A DNA stretch of 64,000 nt from Syntrophopropionicum sp964397525 (lineage in GTDB: Bacteria; Bacillota; Desulfotomaculia; Desulfotomaculales; Pelotomaculaceae): positions 23,881 to 87,880 of the forward strand of contig CAYNIY010000003.1 in NCBI GenBank assembly GCA_964397525.1, in the 5' to 3' direction. Below are positions 8,390 through 16,831 of this stretch, in pieces. The notes under the pieces were generated by a model that was given only the letters and a program-made list of their open reading frames with translations, was not told where the DNA came from and made no database searches. A program made the position numbers and the translations under genes. Each line of letters begins with the position of its first letter. The stretch's first letter is position 1.

Positions 8390-9677
8390 GCTATTAAAAC
8401 AGGAAGAGATTGACGCTCTCCTGCACACGCAAAACCATGAACTTGTCCTGCCGGAAGAGGCGGAAGCAGGCACATTAGGGGAGCAGGCCCAAAAGAAAAA
8501 AGCGGCAAAAAAAACTCGCGCAGAGCAGATAATTGAACCAAGTACAAAAATAGTTGAGGTGCAACCTGACTTCGCCGGAGATTTTTTAACTGAAGATGAA
8601 ATGGACTCCCTGGGCGAAGTCGGCAATATGTACATGGGTTCGGCGGCAGCTGCACTTTCCACGCTTTTCAACCAAAATGTGAAATTCACAGAGCCGAGAT
8701 TAACCATATCAACTTTGGAAGACCTATTAAACGGTTTTCTAACGCCGCATATGGTCGTTTTTATGCGTTTCACCGAAGGGCTATCAGGTTTCAACATGCT
8801 GATTATGAAAATAAAAGACGTTAATGTATTAGCCGATTTGATGATGGGCGGAAAAGGTATAAATGTACCGGTAGAAGCAAATGAGATTAGTACAATTGCA
8901 GCGGTTAAGGCTTTAAAAAAGATGATCAGCACTGCATCTACCTCAATGGCTGCAATGTTAAACCGTATGGTTAAAATTTCTCCGCCTGAGATAAAAGTTT
9001 GTAACAGCGTTGATGATATTAAATTTACATCATTTAGCCCGGGAGATCCAATGGTTGTTGTCCGATATAAGATGACAATTGGGGATATACTGGACACACA
9101 AATTATGAGGGTCATGGGTTTTGATACAGCGAAAGAAGAAGCAGGACTTTTCCTCAGCAGATTAATGGGCCAGGGCAAAGAACTGCCTGCGCCAGCGGCA
9201 GAAGAAACAATTGGTGAAGACCTGACCTTAGCTGCAGATGAACAAGCCGCCTCGATTGATCTTGATCATATCAATATGGAAGACAAAACGGAGCCTGCTG
9301 CATCAGTTAATCAGGTCAGACAGCATGAAGTATCAGCTGTGGTGAAGCCGGAGCAAGTCCCTGCTTTGTTTGAGCTGCCTTCAAAAGCAGAACCCGCTGA
9401 TTATGGTTATGACCAGCAGCGCCTGGAGCTGATACTTGATATACCTTTAAAGATTACAGTCCTGCTGGGGCGAACCAGATTACCGATTAAAGATATATTG
9501 GGCCTGGCTCCGGGATCTGTTATTGAGATGCAGAGTCTGGTTGATGAACCGGTGGAAATTCTGGTTAACGGGACACTGGTGGCTACCGGTGAAATTGTTG
9601 TAGTGCATGATAATTATGGTGTCAGAATATCCAATATCATCACACCCAGGGAAAGGCTGCAGAACCTGGGAACTTGA
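8382..9677 (+). CDS. fliY: flagellar switch phosphatase FliY (CheC-FliN type)
   Basis: FliY is the Firmicutes switch protein that combines CheY-P phosphatase and FliN functions. The 431-residue product begins RLLKQEEIDALL, a CheY-P-binding peptide. It then has a CheC-like domain with the first active-site helix (EVGNMYMGSAAAALS, near residues 80-95) and a second helix (EISTIAAVKALKKM), a long acidic linker (about residues 260-340), and a C-terminal FliN/SpoA domain. The second helix lacks the usual ENEV-type Asn context, so phosphatase activity at that site is uncertain. The ATG at 8382 overlaps the end of fliM. A terminator follows at once, so this is the last gene of the cluster. Confidence 0.92.
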   Translation: MARLLKQEEIDALLHTQNHELVLPEEAEAGTLGEQAQKKKAAKKTRAEQIIEPSTKIVEVQPDFAGDFLTEDEMDSLGEVGNMYMGSAAAALSTLFNQNVKFTEPRLTISTLEDLLNGFLTPHMVVFMRFTEGLSGFNMLIMKIKDVNVLADLMMGGKGINVPVEANEISTIAAVKALKKMISTASTSMAAMLNRMVKISPPEIKVCNSVDDIKFTSFSPGDPMVVVRYKMTIGDILDTQIMRVMGFDTAKEEAGLFLSRLMGQGKELPAPAAEETIGEDLTLAADEQAASIDLDHINMEDKTEPAASVNQVRQHEVSAVVKPEQVPALFELPSKAEPADYGYDQQRLELILDIPLKITVLLGRTRLPIKDILGLAPGSVIEMQSLVDEPVEILVNGTLVATGEIVVVHDNYGVRISNIITPRERLQNLGT

Positions 9678-9682
9678 ATACT

Positions 9683-9711
9683 CAAAAAAAGCCCTTCAAG
9701 GGCTTTTTTTA
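9683..9711 (+). terminator. terminator after fliY
   Basis: AAAAAAAGCCCTT and AAGGGCTTTTTTT form a near-perfect hairpin directly after the fliY stop, with a long T-run. It closes the flagellar transcript. Confidence 0.9.
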
Positions 9712-9763
9712 AACCTTATATACATTTAGCATGATTGGATCAAGGGCTTAGAGGGGGAGAAAA

Positions 9764-10507
9764 TTGAAGATCTATGCCATCGGGGATGTCCACCTGTCTT
9801 TTCGCAAGCAAGCTAACCCTAATTGTTGGGACAGTGCGGAAATTTATAAGCCAATGGAATTGTTCGGTGAAAAATGGCGGGAGCATTACCGCAAGATATA
9901 TAAGAACTGGATGGATACAGTAGAAACCGGTGATTTAGTCCTGATGCCCGGCGATATTTCTTGGGCTTTAAAACTTAATCAGGCAAAGTTTGACCTTGAT
10001 TTTCTCGGCTTGCTGCCAGGGACAATATTATGTGTAGCCGGCAATCATGATTACTGGTGGCAGAGTCTTACACAGGTCAGGGCTGTCCTTCCCCCTAATA
10101 TTAAGGTTATTCAGAACGACTGCATACAATGCGGCGATCTCGCCGTTTGCGGATCCAGGGGGTGGTGGTGCCCTGGCTCCGAGCGCTTTAAAACAGAAGA
10201 TTTAAAGATATACCGCAGGGAATTATTGCGGATGGAGAATTCGCTGCAGGGGGTTGTATCGAGAAAGTTAGAAGATATAATTGTATTAATTCATTTCATG
10301 CCTACAAATGAGTTTCATCAAAAAAATGAATTCATTGAGCTGTTTCAAAAATACGGGGTAAATACTGTGATTTATAGCCACCTTCATGGATCAGCAGCGC
10401 GCCTGCGCCTTCCCGACAGCGTCTGGGGCATTAATTTTTATCTTGTAAGTGCTGATTATGTTGACTTTACCCCGTTTGCGATCGAGACATTAAAACGCAG
10501 CTATTAA
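9764..10507 (+). CDS. calcineurin-type metallophosphoesterase
   Basis: The 247-residue protein has the metallophosphoesterase signature in order: an N-terminal DVHLS (residues 8-12), MPGDISW (near 66), AGNHDYWW (near 93), and a late VIYSHLHG. These residues bind the two metals. It resembles the predicted phosphohydrolases often annotated COG1768; the substrate is not known. The TTG start has a GAGGGGGAG site upstream. It lies after the flagellar terminator and 40 bases before a HAD-family phosphatase, with which it may form a two-gene operon. Confidence 0.85.
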   Translation: MKIYAIGDVHLSFRKQANPNCWDSAEIYKPMELFGEKWREHYRKIYKNWMDTVETGDLVLMPGDISWALKLNQAKFDLDFLGLLPGTILCVAGNHDYWWQSLTQVRAVLPPNIKVIQNDCIQCGDLAVCGSRGWWCPGSERFKTEDLKIYRRELLRMENSLQGVVSRKLEDIIVLIHFMPTNEFHQKNEFIELFQKYGVNTVIYSHLHGSAARLRLPDSVWGINFYLVSADYVDFTPFAIETLKRSY

Positions 10508-10547
10508 GTAAATTGCTTTGAATAAACTGGCAAAGGATGAACATTCA

Positions 10548-11180
10548 ATGACTACGGAAGCAGTTTTATTTGATCTGGATGGTACTTTGGTTGATTCATT
10601 GCCTTTGATATTCAGGACATATCGGCAGGTTTTTGCTGATATGGGCATGCCGTGGCATGAAAGCGATGTAGAGAAAATGATTGGGTTGCCTTTGAAGGAC
10701 ATCGGGAAGTATTTTACCGGGAAAGATGAGTCCAGGTTTGAGGAACTCTACCAGTTTTATTATCACCGGGATCATGATATTTTTACCAGGCTCTATCCCG
10801 GCACACTGAAGATGCTGCAAAATCTTGAGAAACACAAAATCAAGCTGGGGATTGTAACATCCAAGGGAAGGTCCGGAACTGCAAAAACTGTTGCTTTTAC
10901 CGGGCTTGATCGTTTTATGAATATAATTGTGACCGCGCATGATGTTATAAAGCATAAGCCCGATCCGGAACCCCTGTTGAACGCAATAGAATTCCTGGGG
11001 GTACAGGTTGTCAGGACCATATTTGTTGGTGACAGCAGATTTGATATTTTGACCGGACAGAATGCCGGCGCCCGTACCCTTGGTGTAACCTGGGGTTTAG
11101 AGAGCCGTGAAGAATTGGCATGCCTGCAGCCGGATGGCATGATAGACCGATGGGAAGAATTGATTGAGTTTATCAGCTGA
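10548..11180 (+). CDS. HAD-family phosphatase (phosphoglycolate phosphatase/PpaX-like)
   Basis: The 210-residue product carries the four HAD motifs: FDLDGTLVDS at the N-terminus, a motif II VTSKG, the lysine region KHKPDPEP, and FVGDSRFDI. A helical cap lies between motifs I and II. This layout fits the Gph/PpaX group that acts on phosphoglycolate or pyrophosphate. The substrate cannot be told from sequence alone. The ATG at 10548 has AAAGGATG upstream; a TTG at 10518 has no ribosome-binding site. Confidence 0.85.
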   Translation: MTTEAVLFDLDGTLVDSLPLIFRTYRQVFADMGMPWHESDVEKMIGLPLKDIGKYFTGKDESRFEELYQFYYHRDHDIFTRLYPGTLKMLQNLEKHKIKLGIVTSKGRSGTAKTVAFTGLDRFMNIIVTAHDVIKHKPDPEPLLNAIEFLGVQVVRTIFVGDSRFDILTGQNAGARTLGVTWGLESREELACLQPDGMIDRWEELIEFIS

Positions 11181-11211
11181 TAAGCGATAATTCTCTACGG
11201 GGGCATGGACT

Positions 11212-11493
11212 TTGATAATTGGAGTTATGACGGTTGAATTGCACCTGGGGGATGCAAATTCCCTCAAGGAAAAGAGAAGGATTTTAAAAAGTTTAATTGA
11301 ACGGATAAAAAACCGTTTTAATGTTTCTGTGGCTGAGGTTGCACAACAGGATCTTTGGCAGAGATCAACTCTTGGTATTTCTATTGTCAGCTGTGATCAG
11401 GCCTTCGTGCACAAGGTATTAGCCGCTGTAATTAAATTTATCGAAGCACAGGGCACAGTATTGATCACAAACTATCAAACAGAAATTTTATAG
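11212..11493 (+). CDS. DUF503 / YlxP-like small protein
   Basis: The 93-residue protein shows the DUF503 pattern: an N-terminal beta strand (IIGVMTVELHLGDANSLKEKRRIL), then a helix and the VAEVAQQDLWQRSTLGI segment. YlxP relatives sit near ribosome-maturation genes (nusA-infB-rbfA) and have been linked to ribosome assembly. Here it stands away from that cluster, following the HAD gene by 31 bases. The TTG start has ACGGGGGC upstream. Confidence 0.85.
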   Translation: MIIGVMTVELHLGDANSLKEKRRILKSLIERIKNRFNVSVAEVAQQDLWQRSTLGISIVSCDQAFVHKVLAAVIKFIEAQGTVLITNYQTEIL

Positions 11494-11597
11494 ATTTGAT
11501 TGATATATTTACGAGCAAAGCAGGTTAGCTTTTGTTACAATTAATTTATGAAAAAGCTGAACCTTTATAGTATATAAAATTAAGGAGGTATGAAAAA

Positions 11598-12116
11598 ATG
11601 AGTGAAGATCTGGTCCAAAAGGCAAAAGACAACGCCAAACAGAACTTTAAAGACGGACTCAACTGCTCGGAATCTGTGTACAAAGCTGTTATTGACACCG
11701 GGGTTGCTGACATCAGCCCAGAAACCGTGTCCCTGGCTACCGGATTCGGCGGCGGCCTGGGCCTTTCCGGAAACAACTGCGGCGCCCTGATCGGGGCCAT
11801 TATGGCAGTGGGCGCTGTACATGGGCGGCGCAACCCGCTGGAGGGCGAATTTAAAGACAGGGTTGACAGGCTTTACGGTAATCCGGGACTGTACCGCTTA
11901 TTTAACGGGATGGCCCACGAATTTAAAGAAAAATTTGGCGCGCTGGACTGCGGGAAACTCAATGAAGCATACCCGGAATGGTTCGACAAAGACAGGGCCA
12001 GGGGCTGTATGAAGATGGTGATCTACGCGGCAGGCATGGCTATGGAATATATACTTAAGGGAGAAAAAGAAGGTTATACACAGGCCTTTGGTTTCAACAT
12101 GGCCGGCAGGAAATAG
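11598..12116 (+). CDS. C_GCAxxG_C_C family redox-type protein
   Basis: The 172-residue protein has the spaced cysteines of the C_GCAxxG_C_C family: NCSES near residue 23, NNCGALIGAI near 55, then DCGKL and RGCMKM in the C-terminal half. The glycine-rich GFGGGLGLSGNNCGA core is typical. Members are thought to bind metal or take part in redox chemistry, and often occur in anaerobes. The precise role is unknown. A strong AAGGAGG precedes the ATG. Codon use here is GC-richer than in its neighbours. Confidence 0.85.
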   Translation: MSEDLVQKAKDNAKQNFKDGLNCSESVYKAVIDTGVADISPETVSLATGFGGGLGLSGNNCGALIGAIMAVGAVHGRRNPLEGEFKDRVDRLYGNPGLYRLFNGMAHEFKEKFGALDCGKLNEAYPEWFDKDRARGCMKMVIYAAGMAMEYILKGEKEGYTQAFGFNMAGRK

Positions 12117-12210
12117 CGGCCCAGCGAAGATATTGTTCAATTAATAATGAATTTGTTGATATTTGTGCTGCCATTATAAGCTAATACTGAACTCCCGGGG
12201 AGGATATTTC

Positions 12211-14130
12211 TTGAAAAAATACCTTTACATCGGCAGCCTTTTTGTGCTGCTAATTTTGGTTGTTTTGTTTGTATTACAACGGACACGTCCTGCGGCCTTT
12301 CCTATTTACCAGGATGGAGCATCCTGGGAGAGTAAGAGGAAAATGGCGCTAATCCGCTTGGAGGATGTCAGTCCCGGTATATACAATACCAGGGAAAGCC
12401 TGGATAAGCTTGAAGCCATAGCAAACTATTTATATGACGAGGGAGTCCCGTTTCAAGTTTCAGTCATCCCGGTTTATAAAGATCCCGGCAATAACATAGA
12501 TGTAAGCATCGGTGACACAGACAATCCCCAGGTTCAGGATTTTATCAAGACAATCAAGTACATGCGGGATAAGGGCGGCAAAATAGGCCTGCACGGTTAT
12601 ACTCACCAGTATCTCAAAGAGGTTACCGGCGCCGGGTACGAATTCAAGGAAAGCGGGACACTCGTATATGCCCAGCCAGCTTATGCCGAAGAAAGGACCA
12701 GGCAGGCGTTGGAGGTGATGGACAAGGTTGGTATCCCAGTTGATTACTGGGAAACTCCTCATTATACTGCCACGCAGGAGCAGTACCGGGTTTTCAGCAA
12801 ATACTTTGGGTTGATCTATGACCCCAACCCGTTAGACAAAAAATTCAAAAACATGAGCTCCTGGGACAGCACCGGTACTGACAATGAATGTGCTATTTTT
12901 GTACCTGCTCCGCTGCTGAATATAAATGACGATAAAGATGTAAATAGGATTTTCAGCCAGCTGGATAAAAATGATCCGGTAATGTTGGCTAGTTTCTTTT
13001 TCCATCCTTACCAGGAGTTTAAGTCCATGTACAGAGTGAGAGCGGAAGAGGGTTATTATTTCTACGCGCATGAAACTGATTCGTACCTGCACAGGCTGAT
13101 TGAAGGGTTCAAAGAAAGAGGTTACAGGTTTGTCTCAGTTTTTGATCTGATTGATTTTTTGCCGGCCCAGAGGATTACCAGTATTTCTGCTTTTAATGAC
13201 GGAAAAATACTGACCGGGGATGTTGACGGTGACGGACGCAGTGACTTTATAGCGGGTGAATCAGCTTCAGGGCGCTGGGTTGTTGCCAAAAGTGAGATCG
13301 AGCAATTACTGCCAAGAAACAAACCTCAGTCATTTCGAGAGCCTGAGGAATGGCTCAACAACTGGGGCCAGAATGGCACAAAAGATTTTGTCGCTGGTGA
13401 TTGTAACGGTGATGGGAAAATGGATTTACTTTACAGGGACAGCGCTACTGGAGAGATTCAGGTCGCCTTGAGCGATGGCAGTAAATTCATAACCCAGGAG
13501 CAGCCATGGGGCAGTTTTGATATTTCAAATGGAGCGGTAGGGATTTTCACAGGCTATTTTAATAGAGACAATAAAGAAGACCTGTTGTTTTGGATTCAAA
13601 GTGAAGGTACAGCCTATGTTGCCCTTAGCAGCGGCAGCGGTTTTTCTCCAGCCAAAGTATGGCTGGAGAATTGGCAGAACATCGCCGGCTCATTGATCCT
13701 CACCGGTGATTTCAGCGGGGATGGGAAAACAGACCTGGCAGCCTTTGACAAAAACAACGGTGCCTTAAAGTTGGCTTTAAATATTAATTCAGGCTTTGAT
13801 CCAGCTGCGGGTGAAGACGGCCAGCCAGTGAATTTTGTTACCGGTGAAAGGTGGCAGGTATTGTCCGGAGATTTTACCGGAGACGGCGTTGATGATATAT
13901 TGGCTTATGATTGCACCGAAGGCAAATGGGAGTTTATCCTCTCAAAAGATAGGTATTTTTACAGGGAAGGCTGGCCATTTGTATATTGTAAAGATGCGGC
14001 AGGAGAAGCCATTGTCGGTGATTTTAACGGCGACAAGAAATATGACCTGGCAGTGGCGCGCCATTTCACAGACAGCCTGACTTCTGTTGACATTGCTGTT
14101 TCAGTAATAAACAGCAATAATGCTCCTTAA
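12211..14130 (+). CDS. DUF2334 deacetylase-like protein with FG-GAP/VCBS-type repeats
   Basis: The 639-residue exported or membrane-anchored protein has one N-terminal hydrophobic helix (residues 3-23). A DUF2334 domain follows (about 45-330), which belongs to the polysaccharide-deacetylase fold. Its signs are IRLEDVSPG, IGLHGYTHQ with the paired histidines, and YWETPHYTA. The C-terminal half has about six repeats, each opening with GD(V/C/F)(D/N/S/T)GDGxxD or a decayed form (at residues ~345-620). Such acidic loops bind calcium in FG-GAP/VCBS propellers. The likely job is cell-surface polysaccharide modification or binding. The TTG at 12211 is chosen from GGGGAGG seven bases upstream. Confidence 0.82.
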   Translation: MKKYLYIGSLFVLLILVVLFVLQRTRPAAFPIYQDGASWESKRKMALIRLEDVSPGIYNTRESLDKLEAIANYLYDEGVPFQVSVIPVYKDPGNNIDVSIGDTDNPQVQDFIKTIKYMRDKGGKIGLHGYTHQYLKEVTGAGYEFKESGTLVYAQPAYAEERTRQALEVMDKVGIPVDYWETPHYTATQEQYRVFSKYFGLIYDPNPLDKKFKNMSSWDSTGTDNECAIFVPAPLLNINDDKDVNRIFSQLDKNDPVMLASFFFHPYQEFKSMYRVRAEEGYYFYAHETDSYLHRLIEGFKERGYRFVSVFDLIDFLPAQRITSISAFNDGKILTGDVDGDGRSDFIAGESASGRWVVAKSEIEQLLPRNKPQSFREPEEWLNNWGQNGTKDFVAGDCNGDGKMDLLYRDSATGEIQVALSDGSKFITQEQPWGSFDISNGAVGIFTGYFNRDNKEDLLFWIQSEGTAYVALSSGSGFSPAKVWLENWQNIAGSLILTGDFSGDGKTDLAAFDKNNGALKLALNINSGFDPAAGEDGQPVNFVTGERWQVLSGDFTGDGVDDILAYDCTEGKWEFILSKDRYFYREGWPFVYCKDAAGEAIVGDFNGDKKYDLAVARHFTDSLTSVDIAVSVINSNNAP

Positions 14131-14170
14131 AGATAATTATCATTAATTATGTAGAAAAGGTGATGGAAAA

Positions 14171-14485
14171 TTGAAAAAATTAGTGTTTGATGACTTCAGA
14201 GAACATTTTTTAGAGTGTCTGTCTCGTGAAATCGAGTTTGATCAAAGTGTTTGCAGCGAGAAAAACTGGACTGACACTGGAGATCTGAAAATCAGGAGGA
14301 AAGTTATGGAAGCATTAAACAAAGAATTAAAAAAGAAGTACGACATGGAATTTGAAATCAACCAAAGGCTCTTATCAGTTGCAGGACCCGTGGAGAGCGC
14401 CATAATCCAGGCTTACCACGAGTTAAGCACAATAAATATAATGAAAAGGATAAACGCCAAAATAATTGCCAGACGGAGCAACTGA
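14171..14485 (+). CDS. hypothetical protein, mostly helical
   Basis: A 104-residue protein, charged and probably mostly helical, with no membrane segment or recognised motif. It has a lysine-rich middle (LNKELKKKYD) and a single cysteine pair at residues 16 and 28. The TTG start follows AAAAGGTGATGG. It lies 40 bases after the DUF2334 gene, so it could be co-transcribed. I cannot assign a function. Confidence 0.6.
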   Translation: MKKLVFDDFREHFLECLSREIEFDQSVCSEKNWTDTGDLKIRRKVMEALNKELKKKYDMEFEINQRLLSVAGPVESAIIQAYHELSTINIMKRINAKIIARRSN

Positions 14486-14539
14486 TAAAAAGCAGAAGTT
14501 ATTAGATAATTGAAAATATTTTTTAAAAATTGTAAAATT

Positions 14540-14575
14540 TTTAAAGCAATTTTTAAAATAGTGTTGTATAATAGT
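14540..14575 (+). promoter_or_regulatory. promoter of the structured leader before the OFA carrier
   Basis: A perfect TATAAT occurs in GTGTTGTATAATAG, near 14567-14572, in a strongly AT-rich stretch. The predicted transcript start falls close to the first paired base of the leader at 14580-14584. The -35 match is poor. Confidence 0.5.
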
Positions 14576-14579
14576 TTTT

Positions 14580-14740
14580 AAGAGGTTTGGTGAAGACCTA
14601 TTTGCCGGGTCTGCATTAAAGTAACCGCCTCTAGTAAATGGTTTTTGGGGGTATAGTTAAACCGGCGAGGCCGGTGCTACTCACTGAAACAGATGTTTCA
14701 GCGGTGTGTACCGTGTCAGAGTGCTGATTTTTCTGTAGAT
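14580..14740 (+). ncRNA. unclassified structured leader RNA upstream of the OFA transporter
   Basis: This non-coding stretch contains nested stems. AGAGG (near 14580) pairs with CCTCT (near 14630) around an inner AGACC/GGTCT hairpin. Farther on come CCGG-CGAGG-CCGG, and CTGAAAC-AGAT-GTTTCAG enclosed by CAC/GTG and CGGT/ACCG helices (about 14660-14715). A promoter-like TATAAT sits just upstream. The fold resembles a riboswitch-type leader. I compared it by eye with known classes (TPP, cobalamin, SAM, fluoride, preQ1, ZTP, T-box, M-box) and found no match. The ligand, if any, is unknown. Confidence 0.4.
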
Positions 14741-14781
14741 CCCGAAGACTATTTTTATTTTTGGCAGGAAAGAGGTGATGA

Positions 14782-14817
14782 GTGCAAAATATAATTCGGA
14801 ATAATTCTTATACTTAA
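14782..14817 (+). CDS. possible 11-residue leader peptide
   Basis: GTG at 14782 has AGAGG six bases upstream, and the frame runs 11 codons (M-Q-N-I-I-R-N-N-S-Y-T) to a TAA. It sits between the structured leader and the OFA carrier gene. No run of one regulatory amino acid is present, so a classical attenuator peptide is not obvious. It may be chance. Confidence 0.25.
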   Translation: MQNIIRNNSYT

Positions 14818-14879
14818 TGTTTTTGTATCAGCAAGATCAATTATGAGCATAACTAATAAAAATGAAAGGACGTGAACTT

Positions 14880-16169
14880 ATGCCTAGATGGGTACCTGTA
14901 TTAGGAGGGTTTTTAGGCAGCACTACCTGCGGTTTGCTGCTGTATGCATTCAGCGTATTCATTAAGCCCCTGCGGACAGAATTCGGCTGGACGGCTACCC
15001 AGGTTGGTTTGGCCTACGCTATTGTTGTTCTGGTATTTGGACTGATGACATTTCCCGCCGGCAAACTGAGTGACAAGTTTGGGCCCAGGCCGGTTGTGGT
15101 TATCGGGGGAGCCATCCTTGGTATCGGCTTCTACATGGTATCAACCTTAAAAGGACCGGAAGATTTAAGCAAATTATATCTGTACTATGGCCTTATCGCT
15201 GGTTTTGGAGGCGGGATGGTTTACCTGCCGCCAATTGCTACCGCACCCAAATGGTGGCCCGACCGTCGGGCCCTGGCCACCGGCCTCTCGGTGGTTGGTC
15301 TCGGATTGGGTTCGTTCATCATGGGCCCGTTGGCGACATCCATGATTAACAACCCGGCTATCGGCAACGGCAGCGCGCTGCCGGTGTTCAAGTATGTAGG
15401 TATGGCGATGTTTGTTATGGCTATCGTCGCTGGTCTGTGCCTGTCTAATCCGCCGGCCGGCTACAAGCCGCCCGGTTGGAACCCGCCCGCGCCGAAGGCT
15501 GGCGCACCCAAAACGGGCAGGGACTTTACCTTCGGGGAGACAGTCAAGTCTATTCAGTTCTGGCTGCTTTACGCAGCGTATTTCTGCGGTTCATTTGCCG
15601 GCCTAATGGTTATCGGTGTTATGGCCGCCCACGGCATCAATGAGATGACTAAAGAAGCGGCTGCCCTTGCCGGGGTGGCTGTTAAGGAACTTCCGGCGGA
15701 TGTTACGAAGGGCATTGCCATGCAGGCCGCCATTGCGACCAGCTCACTAAACGGAGCCAACGCTCTGGTGCGGGTTCTGATTGGAGCTATTGCCGATAAG
15801 ACGGGCACGAGAATCTGCTTCCTGGTCACCTTTATCCTGCAGGTTGTGGCCATGCTGGTATTGTTCCCGGTAGGAAAAACTCTTCTCCTGCTCTGCATTG
15901 TGGCAATCATCATCGGCTGGAACTACGGCGCCATGTTTACCCTGTTCCCGGCTACCTGCATGCAGTACTTCGGTCCGACAAACCAGGGTATCAACTACGG
16001 TCTGCTGTTCACCTCCTGGGGCATAGCCGGCTTTATATCGAACCTGCTGGCTGGCAGAATGTTCGATATGTTTGGCACATACTCCATGTCGTTTATTATC
16101 GGTGCTGTTTTCGTCGGCATTGGTGTATTCTGCTTGTTAATCAGTAAAAAACCGGCAATTATGGAGTAA
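14880..16169 (+). CDS. MFS transporter, oxalate:formate antiporter (OFA) family
   Basis: The 429-residue membrane protein has about twelve hydrophobic segments and the MFS loop motif GKLSDKFGPRPVV between helices 2 and 3. The N-terminal YAFSVFIKPLRTEFGW is typical of OxlT-like carriers, as is GFGGGMVYLPPIATAPKWWPDRRALATGL. These carriers exchange small carboxylates across the membrane. The ATG at 14880 has GAAAGGA upstream. The two CoA-transferase pairs that follow suggest uptake of an organic acid that is then activated to its CoA ester. A long structured leader precedes the gene. Confidence 0.85.
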   Translation: MPRWVPVLGGFLGSTTCGLLLYAFSVFIKPLRTEFGWTATQVGLAYAIVVLVFGLMTFPAGKLSDKFGPRPVVVIGGAILGIGFYMVSTLKGPEDLSKLYLYYGLIAGFGGGMVYLPPIATAPKWWPDRRALATGLSVVGLGLGSFIMGPLATSMINNPAIGNGSALPVFKYVGMAMFVMAIVAGLCLSNPPAGYKPPGWNPPAPKAGAPKTGRDFTFGETVKSIQFWLLYAAYFCGSFAGLMVIGVMAAHGINEMTKEAAALAGVAVKELPADVTKGIAMQAAIATSSLNGANALVRVLIGAIADKTGTRICFLVTFILQVVAMLVLFPVGKTLLLLCIVAIIIGWNYGAMFTLFPATCMQYFGPTNQGINYGLLFTSWGIAGFISNLLAGRMFDMFGTYSMSFIIGAVFVGIGVFCLLISKKPAIME

Positions 16170-16205
16170 TAACGTTTAACGAAAATATCAGTTCGTTTTT
16201 CAAAA

Positions 16206-16240
16206 AGGAGCACCCTGCATCGCAGGGTGCTCCTTTTACA
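16206..16240. terminator. bidirectional terminator
   Basis: GGAGCACCCTGC and GCAGGGTGCTCC form a twelve-pair stem with a three-base loop, with T's on the + side and a T-run on the - side. It ends the OFA carrier gene and the convergent zinc-ribbon gene. Confidence 0.9.
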
Positions 16241-16265
16241 TGAATAAAAATGTTAGGGTTAAAGG

Positions 16266-16610
16266 TTATTTAAAAATTTTTTCATAACAGGTACGGCAGA
16301 CATAGAAGCCAACAGAACTGCGGCAAATAATCAGTTCCTCAAATTCTTCGCCGGGCTTCCACTGGATACATTCCGGGCAGCGTTCCAGTTCATTTTCATT
16401 CCACTGGCTGCCGCATGAAAAACAAGAGAATTGATTAACCGTGCTGATGCCTGCTTCGCCAGGTAATGCCAGCGATTGACTGCCGCATTTTGGACATTCA
16501 TATAGTGGCACTATAACCTCATATCCACATAAATTGCAGAAGAATTTGCCATCCGCTGCTATATGCCATTCACGGCGGCAGCGGGGGCATTCAAAAGCTG
16601 GGCTGCTCAT
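16266..16610 (-). CDS. multi-zinc-ribbon protein
   Basis: The 114-residue protein has eight or more cysteines in CxxC pairs: CPRC and CNLC near the N-terminus, CPKC, CFSC and CPEC in the middle, and CRTC near the end. This is enough for two to three zinc ribbons. There is no other recognisable domain. The ATG at 16610 has GGAGG nine bases upstream; longer frames upstream lack one. It could be a nucleic-acid-binding or protein-interaction adaptor, but this is a guess. Confidence 0.7.
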   Translation of the reverse strand: MSSPAFECPRCRREWHIAADGKFFCNLCGYEVIVPLYECPKCGSQSLALPGEAGISTVNQFSCFSCGSQWNENELERCPECIQWKPGEEFEELIICRSSVGFYVCRTCYEKIFK

Positions 16611-16749
16611 CTGGGTCGACCTCCATCTGCACGGATTTTGCGATTTACTTATGATGCTTTGTTTAAATAATATATGCACACAGCCAGTCATGCAACCTCT
16701 CTTTTAAAGAAGCTTGAAAAACAAAATGATTCAACTAAAAAATGCAAAA

Positions 16750-16778
16750 AAAACGCGCCTTTTGCTAAGGCGCGGATG
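16750..16778 (-). terminator. terminator of the first CoA-transferase pair
   Basis: GCGCCTT and AAGGCGC form a stem, followed on the - strand by eight T's. It lies downstream of the CoA-transferase genes at 16832-18664. Confidence 0.88.
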
Positions 16779-16831
16779 AGCAGGGGGTAAAAATTGCATT
16801 AGAATATTTATTAAATAATATTCCTTTAATT

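Noticed and set aside
8231..9178. A - strand reading frame of 315 codons opposite fliM/fliY
   Set aside because: It is antisense to clear switch-protein genes and is serine/isoleucine-rich, as expected of a shadow frame.
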